From Shuttleworthia sp045545575 (GTDB taxonomy: Bacteria > Bacillota > Clostridia > Lachnospirales > Lachnospiraceae): a DNA stretch of 22,122 nucleotides. A program made the translations under genes and the position numbers. Shown here one piece after another: positions 7,763 through 14,589 of this stretch. The stretch's first letter is position 1. Each line of letters opens with the position of its first letter. Under the pieces are notes generated by a model. That model saw nothing but the letters and a program-made list of their open reading frames with translations. It searched no databases and was not told where the DNA came from. The stretch lies in NCBI GenBank assembly GCA_045545575.1, contig JAZQBE010000086.1, positions 1 through 22,122 on the forward strand. The letters run 5' to 3'.

Positions 7763-8596
7763 ATGGATACAGGCTTTTCGACAAAACAGGCCGGAAACGG
7801 CATCGAATCCCCGGCAGCCAACGACGCGCCGATCGCGGTCTTTGACTCGGGCATGGGCGGCATCAGCGTTCTGCGGGAAATGACTGCCTGCATGCCGAAC
7901 GAACATTTTCTGTACTTCGGGGACTCCCTGCACGCGCCCTACGGGACCAAAACGCCCGAAGAGGTGCGCGCCCTGACCATCGGTCACATTGAGGATCTCA
8001 TGGCGCGGGGCTGCAAGGCGGCGGCCATCGCCTGCAATACGGCGACGAGCGCCGCGGTGCGAAGACTGCGCGAGATGTATCCGGACTTCCCGCTTGTCGG
8101 CATCGAGCCGGCACTCAAGCCCGCGGTGCTCGCGCATCCCGGCGGGCGCGTCCTGGTCATGGCGACGCCGATGACGATCCGGCTCGACAAGTTCCGAAAG
8201 CTGTTTGCGGAATACGAGGACCAGGCGCGGATTTTCCCGCTGTCCTGCCCGGGCCTGATGGAATTTGTCGAGGAAGGCTGCACGGATGAGGAGCGCCTGC
8301 TCGGCTTCCTTCGGGACCTGCTGTGGGATTACGCCGACGGCGCCGTGGACGCCGCGGTCCTCGGCTGTACGCACTACCCCTTTGTGCGGCCTCAGATCCA
8401 GGCTGTGCTCGGGGAGAAAACGGATATCTTCGACGGCGGTGAAGGGACCGCGCGCGAGTTAAAACGCCGCGTCGCGGCGGCGGGGCTTTCGAATCGCCCG
8501 GACGCGGCCGGCAGCGTCACCTTTGAAAACAGCGATCCCTCCGAAGAGAAGATGCAGCTGATGAAGCGCCTGTACGCACAGGGCGGCATACTGTAA
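7763..8596 (+). CDS. murI: Glutamate racemase
   Basis: Glutamate racemase interconverts L- and D-glutamate in the cytoplasm to supply D-glutamate for peptidoglycan. The frame is open from 7610 but family homology begins only at API-AVFDSGMGGISVL, so the ATG at 7763 (after AGAGGCGG) is chosen, giving 277 residues with a tail of about 23 residues before the conserved start. The two catalytic cysteines are C91 in AIACNTATSAA and C202 in LGCTHYPF; the substrate-binding aspartate-serine pair is in FDSGMGG. The C-terminal part (about 245-277) ends in a short helix. It sits 94 bases after the ATPase gene and 14 bases before a small unknown gene. Confidence 0.95.
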   Translation: MDTGFSTKQAGNGIESPAANDAPIAVFDSGMGGISVLREMTACMPNEHFLYFGDSLHAPYGTKTPEEVRALTIGHIEDLMARGCKAAAIACNTATSAAVRRLREMYPDFPLVGIEPALKPAVLAHPGGRVLVMATPMTIRLDKFRKLFAEYEDQARIFPLSCPGLMEFVEEGCTDEERLLGFLRDLLWDYADGAVDAAVLGCTHYPFVRPQIQAVLGEKTDIFDGGEGTARELKRRVAAAGLSNRPDAAGSVTFENSDPSEEKMQLMKRLYAQGGIL

Positions 8597-8610
8597 TCCG
8601 GGAGCAGACC

Positions 8611-8853
8611 ATGAAACGTGAGATGGAATTTAAGATGGAACGGACCGGCCTGCTTGCGGTCGGGGACGTCCTTCCGGTGACGGAGGGGCGGCTGCCGAAT
8701 TCCTACTATTATACGCTGGGCAGGGCCTATGCCATGTCCGCCAACTACGCCGCAAACGAACGGCTCGTCTCCCGGGAGGGGACGGTGACCGACGTGCGGG
8801 AGACTCCGAAGGGTTATTTTGTCACGGTTGTATTCGACGAGCCGGACGTATAA
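8611..8853 (+). CDS. Small conserved-looking protein of unknown function
   Basis: The 80-residue product has no signal peptide, no membrane segment and no cysteine. A CGGGAG ribosome site lies nine bases before the ATG, and the gene is fitted between murI (14-base gap) and the TetR-type gene (18-base gap), so it is very likely real. The sequence alternates short hydrophobic strands (TGLLAVGDVLPV, LVSREGTVTDVRET, GYFVTVVFDE) with a Tyr-rich central piece (NSYYYTLGRAYAMSANYAANE), suggesting a small beta-barrel or beta-sheet fold. I do not recognise the family. Confidence 0.75.
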   Translation: MKREMEFKMERTGLLAVGDVLPVTEGRLPNSYYYTLGRAYAMSANYAANERLVSREGTVTDVRETPKGYFVTVVFDEPDV

Positions 8854-8871
8854 ACCCGAAAGCAGGAAACG

Positions 8872-9456
8872 ATGAATACTCAAGGAAAGAACGCGATCGA
8901 CGGCGTGCTCGCGGAAAGCTTCAAGGAGCTGGCGGCGGTCAAGGCCATCGAAAAAATCACGATCCGTGAAATCACGGACCGGGCCGAGGTGATCCGGCCG
9001 ACCTTCTACAACCACTTCCAGGACAAGTACGAGCTGCTGGAGTGGATCATGCGGCGGGAACTGATCGATCCCATGAAGCCGCTGATTGCGGAAGGACGGC
9101 TGCGCGACGCCGTCATGCTTGCGCTCGAAAAAATGCAGGAGGACCGCGCCTTCTATCTGAAAGCGGTGCAGCTGGAGGGACAGAACAGTTTCGCAGAGAC
9201 CCTCATCGCCTGCATCCGGGAGCTGATCCTGTCGAGAGTCAGCCCGCAGAAGCTGCGCAGTCTGGTCGATTACGAGTGGCTGACCCCGGAAGCCGCGGCC
9301 GACTACTACGCGCATCAGATCAATTACATCGTGATGTCCTGGGCACGCGGCGGGATGCGTTACGCGCCGGAGGAGCTGACGGAAGCGCTGTTCTATGTCA
9401 TGATGCACTCGCCGGTGGAGATTTTCCGGATGCTCGCGCCCTCCGGGCCCCAGTAA
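8872..9456 (+). CDS. TetR/AcrR-family transcriptional regulator
   Basis: This 194-residue protein has the TetR N-terminal DNA-binding domain: a first helix (LAESFKELAAVKAIEKIT) and a helix-turn-helix at about residues 29-49 (TIREITDRAEVIRPTFYNHF), followed by DKYELLEWI. The C-terminal ligand and dimer domain is helical and resembles the TetR_C group that includes DhaS-like regulators (low certainty). The ribosome site is GCAGGAAA. A terminator-like structure follows before the membrane-protein gene at 9573, which is the nearest candidate target besides its own operon. The ligand is unknown. Confidence 0.88.
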   Translation: MNTQGKNAIDGVLAESFKELAAVKAIEKITIREITDRAEVIRPTFYNHFQDKYELLEWIMRRELIDPMKPLIAEGRLRDAVMLALEKMQEDRAFYLKAVQLEGQNSFAETLIACIRELILSRVSPQKLRSLVDYEWLTPEAAADYYAHQINYIVMSWARGGMRYAPEELTEALFYVMMHSPVEIFRMLAPSGPQ

Positions 9457-9465
9457 CGACACTAA

Positions 9466-9493
9466 GGGCAGGTTGTATCTTGCACAGCCGCCC
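9466..9493 (+). ncRNA. Leader hairpin upstream of the MntP-like gene
   Basis: GGGC (9466-9469) and GGTTGT (9471-9476) pair with ACAGCC (9484-9489) and GCCC (9490-9493), ten base pairs with one bulged A and a seven-base loop. It lies just after the TetR stop and 28 bases before a terminator. Together the two structures form a plausible regulatory leader; no named riboswitch class was recognised. Confidence 0.35.
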
Positions 9494-9520
9494 CGTACAG
9501 GATAAAGTAGGGAAGCTTGT

Positions 9521-9547
9521 GTGCCGGCCCTCGCCGGTGCGTTTTTT
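9521..9547 (+). terminator. Rho-independent terminator or attenuator before the MntP-like gene
   Basis: GTGCCGGC (9521-9528) pairs with GCCGGTGC (9533-9540), eight pairs with two G-U, around a CCTC loop, followed by G and six T (9542-9547). It ends 25 bases before the next start codon, so it may close the murI-tetR transcript or attenuate the downstream gene. Confidence 0.75.
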
Positions 9548-9572
9548 AAGAATAAGGATACAGGAGACCAAG

Positions 9573-10163
9573 ATGAACTGGTTTGAAGTGATATTGATCG
9601 TTGCCGGGATCAGCCTGGACATTTTTGCGGCGATGGAGATCCAGGGCGCGATGCTCGCCAGAATCAAGCCCCGCACGCTCTTGATCGTGACCGGACTGGT
9701 CGTGTTTCTGCAGCAGGTGTTTTTCTTCCTCGGGTTCGGCGTCAGTTTTTATCTGGCGAACCGCAGAATGCTGTTCAAGAGCCCGCAGGTGACCGGGGAA
9801 ATCATCGCCGTCGTCATTTTCGCACTGCTCGGGCTGCGTCTTCTCGTGAAGGCCGTCCGCCGGGAGATGGTGCAGGAGCACTGCCGGGAAATCACCGTGC
9901 GCCAGTATGTGCACATCATCGCGGTCGCCAGTTTTTACACCATCTTTGCCGGCTTTGCCTGCGGCCTGATGGAAATGAGCATCTGGCGGATGTTCTTTAC
10001 GATTATTATCTCGTCGCTCCTTGTGACAGTCGGCGGAATTTACACCGGCTATCGCTACGGTTTTGAACTGAAGACAAAGCTGTACGCCGCCGGAACGATC
10101 TTCCTGTGGTGCGCCGGCGCGGAGATCCTGCTGCGGCAGGTGTTCCACGTCATCGGCGCGTAA
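9573..10163 (+). CDS. Six-helix membrane protein, distant MntP-like (DUF204) putative metal efflux protein
   Basis: The ATG at 9573 is preceded by CAGGAGA (9561-9566 region) at proper spacing; the open frame reaches back to 9042 only as a shadow of the TetR gene. The 196-residue protein has about six membrane segments (roughly 5-25, 34-56, 74-92, 108-130, 133-152, 163-188). The first contains GISLDIFAAMEIQGAM, which matches the position of the essential aspartate in MntP manganese exporters (G-x-x-x-D-x-F-A). The equivalent motif in the fourth helix reads VASFYTIFAGFACGLME and lacks the usual aspartate. It is therefore a divergent member or a related fold; manganese export is a guess. Confidence 0.55.
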   Translation: MNWFEVILIVAGISLDIFAAMEIQGAMLARIKPRTLLIVTGLVVFLQQVFFFLGFGVSFYLANRRMLFKSPQVTGEIIAVVIFALLGLRLLVKAVRREMVQEHCREITVRQYVHIIAVASFYTIFAGFACGLMEMSIWRMFFTIIISSLLVTVGGIYTGYRYGFELKTKLYAAGTIFLWCAGAEILLRQVFHVIGA

Positions 10164-10202
10164 CCGGCGAGGCCTTATGCAGAACGGAACGGATACCCAT
10201 CC

Positions 10203-12242
10203 ATGAAACGAAAGAGTCCTAAAGAAAAAAGAATCCGAACCTTGACCGCGCTTGCCGCGCTTCTTTGCGTGCTTTTGCCCGCGCGGACCGCGTTTGCGCA
10301 GACCCCCGTCCTGCGGCCGGGTGCTTTCGCGCTGATTTCGGCGCCGACCGTGAACCCGAAGGCGCCGCAGACCGCCCCGGAACCGGCAGAGACGCCGGCC
10401 GAAACCCCGGCGGAAACACCGGCAGACACCCCGGCCGAAACGCCGGCGGAGACCCCGGCGGAACCTGCGGAGACGCCGGCGGAACCGGCGGAGAATCCGA
10501 CCGGGACCGCGGAACCCGCGGCTGAACCGGCAGAGAGCCCACTGGATGAACAGAACCCCGAGGGCGAAGCACAGATCCCGGCTGCGCCGGATCCGTCCGC
10601 GCGCGTTCAGGAGCTGATGGAGAAGGTGGCGCAAAGCGACGGCCACACCCGCTGGGATGACGCGGAAGCCGCCCGCCTGACGAACCGGGAAGGCACCATT
10701 CCGGAGCACGTGTCCATCGCCGGCACCTCCGTGGCCGGACAGACAGCCGAGGAAGCCGACCAGGTGGTGCAGAAATATGTGGAGAGCTTCGGCGGCGTGA
10801 CCTTTACCCTGGGCGCGGAAGACCGCCAGATCACCGCGGCCGCCTGGGATGTGGGCCTCGCCGCGCGAAACGCCGACGTCGTCACACAGGCGCTGCGCTA
10901 CGGAGAAGAAGGCCAGCTGCTGGAGCGCTTTGCGATCCTGCAGGACCGCGCCCGCGGCGTGGAAAAGGACTTCCGGATTTCCCTGACCTCGACGAACAGC
11001 AGCATTCTTTCCTATCTGGAAGCCCACGCGCAGGAATTAAACCGCGCGCCGGTGGAATATGAACTCGTGCGCCGCGACGGGGCCTTCCAGATCCTCGGCG
11101 GCGAGGACGGCATTGCGGTGGACGTGGGCAAATCCATGACCGCGGTCGCGGACTACATCAACTCCGAGTGGGACGGCTCAGACGCCTATATCCCGCTTGT
11201 CGTGCAGGTGACGCATCCGAACGGCGACCGTGAATCCTTAGCGGCCGTACAGGATCTGCTGGGCACTTATACGACGAATTTCTCGTCCGGCGTCATCGGA
11301 CGCAATCAGAACATCCGCGCGGCCACGAACCTGGTCAACGGCACCATCCTGTTTCCGGGCGAGGTGTTTTCGGCCTATCAGACCATGTCGCCCATGGATG
11401 AAGCCCACGGCTATACCACGGCCGGCGGCTACGAAAACGGCCAGGTGGTGGACGTCATCGGCGGCGGTGTGTGCCAGGTTTCGACCACCCTGTACAACGC
11501 CGTCATCCGCGCGGAACTCGAGGTCGTGACCCGGTCCAGCCACTCCATGATGGTGGACTACGTCAAGCCCTCTGAGGACGCGGCCATCGCCGGCGATTAC
11601 AAGGATTTCCAGTTCCGCAACAACACGGATTACCCCATCTATATCGAAGGCTGGGCCGGCAGCGGCAGCGTGTCGTTCAACGTCTTCGGCAAGGAAACCC
11701 GGCCGGCAAGCCGTTCCGTCAGCTTCCAGAGCGAGGTGGTTTCCCAGGACGACTATGAGGTGAAATACGTTACCTCCGACCAGTTCGACGCCGGCAGCGT
11801 GCAGCGTACGCAGAGCGCCCATACCGGATATGTGGCCCGGCTCTGGAAAATCGTCAAGGAAAACGGCGTGGAAGTGGACCGTTTCGTCTACAACAACAGC
11901 CGTTACCAGCGCACCGACGCCATCATCACCATCGGTACCGCCGGCATGAGCGCCGAAGGACGCAATGCCATCGCCGAAGCCATCGCCACGGGAAGCGACG
12001 CCACAATCCGCAATACCGCCGCCCAGTACACGGCGTCCGCGGAAGCCTACCGCGCCCAGCAGCGTCAGGCCCAGGCTGCGGCAGAGGCGGAAGCAGCGGC
12101 CCAGCAGGCCGCGCAGGACGCGGCGTCGTCCTCGGGCAGCGACAGTTCGTCCTCAGGCAGCGACAGTTCGTCTTCGGGCAGCGACAGCTCTTCGGGCAGT
12201 GACAGCTCGTCGTCGGATGCCGGAACGACGGCTGCGGAATAA
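10203..12242 (+). CDS. Secreted VanW-family protein with Pro/Glu/Thr-rich linker and Ser/Gly-rich tail
   Basis: The 679-residue protein starts with a signal peptide (basic MKRKSPKEKRIR, hydrophobic core, likely cut after AFA-Q, residue 32). A low-complexity stretch of repeated P-A-E-T/P-A-D-T units covers about residues 57-110. A PG-binding-like domain follows (SVAGQTAEEADQVVQKYVE and onward, about 175-340), then the VanW domain (about 355-480) with its conserved PGEVFSAYQTM and GGGVCQVSTTLYNA (about 419-432) motifs and RSSHSMMVDYV. After a G5-like beta region (about 500-585) come an Ala/Gln-rich helix and repeated SSSGSD units to the end. VanW proteins are exported and linked to the cell wall in Gram-positive bacteria, but their biochemical role is not established. 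The ribosome site at 10186 is weak. Confidence 0.85.
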   Translation: MKRKSPKEKRIRTLTALAALLCVLLPARTAFAQTPVLRPGAFALISAPTVNPKAPQTAPEPAETPAETPAETPADTPAETPAETPAEPAETPAEPAENPTGTAEPAAEPAESPLDEQNPEGEAQIPAAPDPSARVQELMEKVAQSDGHTRWDDAEAARLTNREGTIPEHVSIAGTSVAGQTAEEADQVVQKYVESFGGVTFTLGAEDRQITAAAWDVGLAARNADVVTQALRYGEEGQLLERFAILQDRARGVEKDFRISLTSTNSSILSYLEAHAQELNRAPVEYELVRRDGAFQILGGEDGIAVDVGKSMTAVADYINSEWDGSDAYIPLVVQVTHPNGDRESLAAVQDLLGTYTTNFSSGVIGRNQNIRAATNLVNGTILFPGEVFSAYQTMSPMDEAHGYTTAGGYENGQVVDVIGGGVCQVSTTLYNAVIRAELEVVTRSSHSMMVDYVKPSEDAAIAGDYKDFQFRNNTDYPIYIEGWAGSGSVSFNVFGKETRPASRSVSFQSEVVSQDDYEVKYVTSDQFDAGSVQRTQSAHTGYVARLWKIVKENGVEVDRFVYNNSRYQRTDAIITIGTAGMSAEGRNAIAEAIATGSDATIRNTAAQYTASAEAYRAQQRQAQAAAEAEAAAQQAAQDAASSSGSDSSSSGSDSSSSGSDSSSGSDSSSSDAGTTAAE

Positions 12243-12278
12243 TCATCGCTCTATAAAGGAAAAGAAGGGGTTGCTTTG

Positions 12279-13289
12279 ATGAAACTGAAACCAGGCAAAA
12301 TCCCTGAAAGCATCTTGCAGAAAACCGTCATCGGCCAGATCGAAAACCACCGTCCGGAGGTTCTTTTAGGCCCCGGCATCGGGGAAGACTGCGCCGCGCT
12401 GGCCCTCCCCGAGGGCGAGGTGCTGGTGCTGTCCACGGATCCTATTACCGGTACCGCCACGGATATCGGAAAACTGGGTATCCTGGTTACGCTGAACGAT
12501 CTCGCCTCCGCCGGCGCGGAGCCGGTGGGCGTGCTGCTGACGGTGCTTCTTCCTGTGGATACGGAGGAAGCGGTTCTGGCTGAGATTATGCAGCAGGTGA
12601 ACGCCGCCTGCATGAAGGAGAATATTGCCGTTATCGGCGGTCACACCGAGGTGACGGCCGTCGTCAACCAGCCGGTGGTCACCGTCACCGGCATGGGCAA
12701 GGTGAAAAAAGGCTGTGTCATTACCACCGGCGGTGCGAAACCCGGCATGGACCTGGTCATGACCAAAAGCATCGGCTTAGAGGGCGCGTCCATTCTGGCA
12801 AAGGAAAAGCACGACCTGCTGACAGAACGGATCACAGGGACGGATCGTCCGGCAGACGCGGAAACCATCTTATCGACAGCGACCGCCTTTGATCAGCAGC
12901 TTTCGGTGCTGCCGGAGTCGCGGATTGCCGTCGCCTGCGACGTCGCCGCGATGCACGACGTGACCGAGGGCGGCATCCGGGGCGCGGTCTGGGAGATGAC
13001 GGAGGCCTCCGGTGTGGGCGCACGGGTGTACCAGGAACAGGTAACCATGTGGCCGGAGGTGAAAAGCATCTGTGATGCGTTAAAACTGGATCCCTATGGC
13101 CTGATTTCCAGCGGCTGCATGCTCATGGCTTCCGCTGACGGAGAAACCCTTGTGGATGCGCTGCGTGCAGCAGGCATTCCGGCAGCGGTGATCGGACAGA
13201 CGACAGCAGATCCGGAGCGTGTCTGGGTGTCGCCGGAAGGAGAAACAGCGATCGGACCGCCGGCGGCGGATGAGCTGTACAAGGCGTGA
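12279..13289 (+). CDS. AIR synthase (PurM/HypE/ThiL superfamily)-related protein
   Basis: AGAAGGGG (12263-12270) lies eight bases before the ATG; the TTG at 12276 is rejected. The 336-residue product shows the AIR-synthase N-domain signature GPGIGEDCAALALPEGEVLVLSTDPITG (about residues 31-58), then LNDLASAGAEPVGVLLTVLLP and AVIGGHTEVT, and a C-domain with HDVTEGGIRGAVWEMTEASGVGA. These features bind ATP and catalyse ATP-dependent activation of an amide or carbonyl in PurM, PurL, ThiL, SelD and HypE. No hydrogenase, thiamine, purine or selenium gene is adjacent, so the substrate is unknown. HypE carries a C-terminal cysteine for cyanate transfer; this protein ends in PPAADELYKA with no such cysteine. 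Confidence 0.85.
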   Translation: MKLKPGKIPESILQKTVIGQIENHRPEVLLGPGIGEDCAALALPEGEVLVLSTDPITGTATDIGKLGILVTLNDLASAGAEPVGVLLTVLLPVDTEEAVLAEIMQQVNAACMKENIAVIGGHTEVTAVVNQPVVTVTGMGKVKKGCVITTGGAKPGMDLVMTKSIGLEGASILAKEKHDLLTERITGTDRPADAETILSTATAFDQQLSVLPESRIAVACDVAAMHDVTEGGIRGAVWEMTEASGVGARVYQEQVTMWPEVKSICDALKLDPYGLISSGCMLMASADGETLVDALRAAGIPAAVIGQTTADPERVWVSPEGETAIGPPAADELYKA

Positions 13290-13338
13290 CGATGACCGGA
13301 ATCCGTGGAAACATAGTTTTTAAAAAGGGAGTAAAACG

Positions 13339-14001
13339 ATGGTCTGTAAAAACTGTGGCGCGACCTTAAATGATGGTGAGAAATTCTGCACCAACTGCGG
13401 ATGGAAGGTGGAGGAAACGACGGATCCTTTTGCGGTTTCCACTGTCCGGACCGGCTTTTCACAGCGCGTTGAGAGTGACGACTTCCAGCTGGCCCTGCAG
13501 AAAAAGCAGCGGATCTTAACGATCGTTTCCTGTGTGCTGACAGCGCTGCCCCTTGTGGTTTGTCTGGTCTTCGGCATGGTTTCCCATGCTCCCATGGTGC
13601 AGGCACTGGTTGCCGGGCTGGCGATCTCTGTTGTCATGGCCATCATTGTGCTGATTGTGAATCTGAAAAACAGGCTGGAAAAGTCCTTTGAAGGGACGGT
13701 TGCAAAAAAAGACATCGGCATGCGCGTCAGCGGATCCCGCGGCTCGAGGCTGCGCGTGCGGAAGAAGTATCTGGTCTGGTTTGAAACCGGCGCCCGCAGA
13801 AAGAAAAAGAAGGCAGTGACCCTGGAGGTATATAATTACCTGAAGGAAGGCGACAAGGTTCGCTACCTGCCCGGATTTGCATTCCCTTACGAAAAATACG
13901 ACAAGAGCGCGGATGGCGGCAAAGTCCTGTGCCTGTTCTGCGGGACCCTGCAGGACCAGGGACCGGCCGAGTGCCCCGCATGCCACAACCCACTGCTGTA
14001 A
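13339..14001 (+). CDS. Membrane protein with zinc ribbons at both ends
   Basis: The 220-residue protein has an AAAGGGAG ribosome site. It starts with a zinc ribbon, CKNC-x10-CTNC (residues 3-19), and ends with a second, CLFC-x10-CPAC, of identical spacing. Two membrane segments lie between (about 55-77 and 84-108: ILTIVSCVLTALPLVVCLVFG and MVQALVAGLAISVVMAIIVLIV). A basic stretch (KNRLEK, SRGSRLRVRKKY, RRKKKKAV) and a small beta-rich cytoplasmic domain (about 112-200) follow. N-terminal zinc-ribbon membrane proteins are common in Firmicutes but have no shared known function. Both ribbons should face the cytoplasm given two membrane segments (inference). Confidence 0.8.
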   Translation: MVCKNCGATLNDGEKFCTNCGWKVEETTDPFAVSTVRTGFSQRVESDDFQLALQKKQRILTIVSCVLTALPLVVCLVFGMVSHAPMVQALVAGLAISVVMAIIVLIVNLKNRLEKSFEGTVAKKDIGMRVSGSRGSRLRVRKKYLVWFETGARRKKKKAVTLEVYNYLKEGDKVRYLPGFAFPYEKYDKSADGGKVLCLFCGTLQDQGPAECPACHNPLL

Positions 14002-14015
14002 TGCCAGACTTCCCT

Positions 14016-14049
14016 CAGCCGCAGATTGAATCTGCGGCTGTTCTCGTTT
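14016..14049 (+). terminator. Terminator hairpin after the zinc-ribbon gene
   Basis: CAGCCGCAGA (14016-14025) pairs perfectly with TCTGCGGCTG (14031-14040) around a TTGAA loop, followed by TTCTCGTTT. It starts 15 bases after the stop. The T-tract is broken, so efficiency is uncertain. Confidence 0.65.
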
Positions 14050-14066
14050 ATAATATATCGAATATA
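14026..14066 (+). promoter_or_regulatory. Promoter and AT-rich palindrome upstream of the Lrp/AsnC gene
   Basis: A -35-like TTGAAT (14026-14031), a 17-base spacer and a perfect -10 TATAAT (14049-14054) fit a sigma-A promoter. The -35 lies in the loop and arm of the preceding terminator. The palindrome TATAT-CGA-ATATA (14054-14066) covers the expected transcription start near 14061. Lrp/AsnC proteins bind AT-rich dyads and often regulate themselves, so this is a candidate operator. Confidence 0.6.
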
Positions 14067-14106
14067 GACCTGCCGTTCTTATGGAAAGAGAAAAGGAGCG
14101 CGCCGC

Positions 14107-14589
14107 ATGGAAGAGAAGATTTTAAACTACATCGAACACAACAGCCGCTGGGATCTGCTGGAGCTGGCCGCCGTGTGCGACACGGATGAGGCGACCGTGC
14201 TGCAGAAGCTGGAAGAACTGGAGCAGCGCCATATCATCTGTGCGTATCATACGCTGATCGACTGGGAAAAGGCCGGCATCGACAAGGTGACCGCCCTGAT
14301 CGAAGTGCGTGTCACGCCGCAGCGGGGCATGGGCTTCGACAAGGTCGCGGAGCGCATTTACCATTATCCGGAAGTGAAATCCGTCTACCTGATTTCCGGC
14401 GGCTTCGACTTCATGGTGATCATCGAAGGCAAGACGCTGCGCGAGGTGGCGGAATTTGTCTCCGACCGTCTTTCCGTCTTGGACACCGTGCTTTCGACCA
14501 AGACCAACTTCATCTTAAAGAAGTATAAGGATCACGGCACCGTGATCGCGGAAAAGCCGGTGGATGAAAGGATGCAGGTGAGCCCGTGA
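14107..14589 (+). CDS. Lrp/AsnC-family transcriptional regulator
   Basis: AAGGAG (14093-14098) lies eight bases before the ATG. The 160-residue protein has a short N-terminal helix-turn-helix (about 1-55: MEEKILNYIEHNSRWDLLELAAVCDTDEATVLQKLEELEQRHIICAYH) and a C-terminal RAM/AsnC ligand-binding domain (about 65-145) with the strand ALIEVRVTP, the HYPEVKSVYLISGGFDFMVIIEG core and the final strand TVLSTKTNFILKKY. Such proteins sense amino acids and form octamers. Its stop overlaps the GTG start of the aminotransferase gene (GTGA, 14586-14589), so the two are translationally coupled and the regulator probably responds to the enzyme's substrate or product (inference). Confidence 0.92.
   Translation: MEEKILNYIEHNSRWDLLELAAVCDTDEATVLQKLEELEQRHIICAYHTLIDWEKAGIDKVTALIEVRVTPQRGMGFDKVAERIYHYPEVKSVYLISGGFDFMVIIEGKTLREVAEFVSDRLSVLDTVLSTKTNFILKKYKDHGTVIAEKPVDERMQVSP

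Noticed and set aside
9457..9547. yybP-ykoY manganese riboswitch
   Set aside because: Position fits but I could not see the conserved loop sequences; kept only as an unnamed leader.
10378..10520. Repeats considered as a CRISPR array
   Set aside because: The units are short, in frame and encode Pro-Ala-Glu-Thr inside a secreted protein; there are no unique spacers and no cas genes.
12279..13289. HypE hydrogenase maturation protein
   Set aside because: No hyp or hydrogenase genes nearby and no C-terminal cysteine; the general superfamily call is safer.
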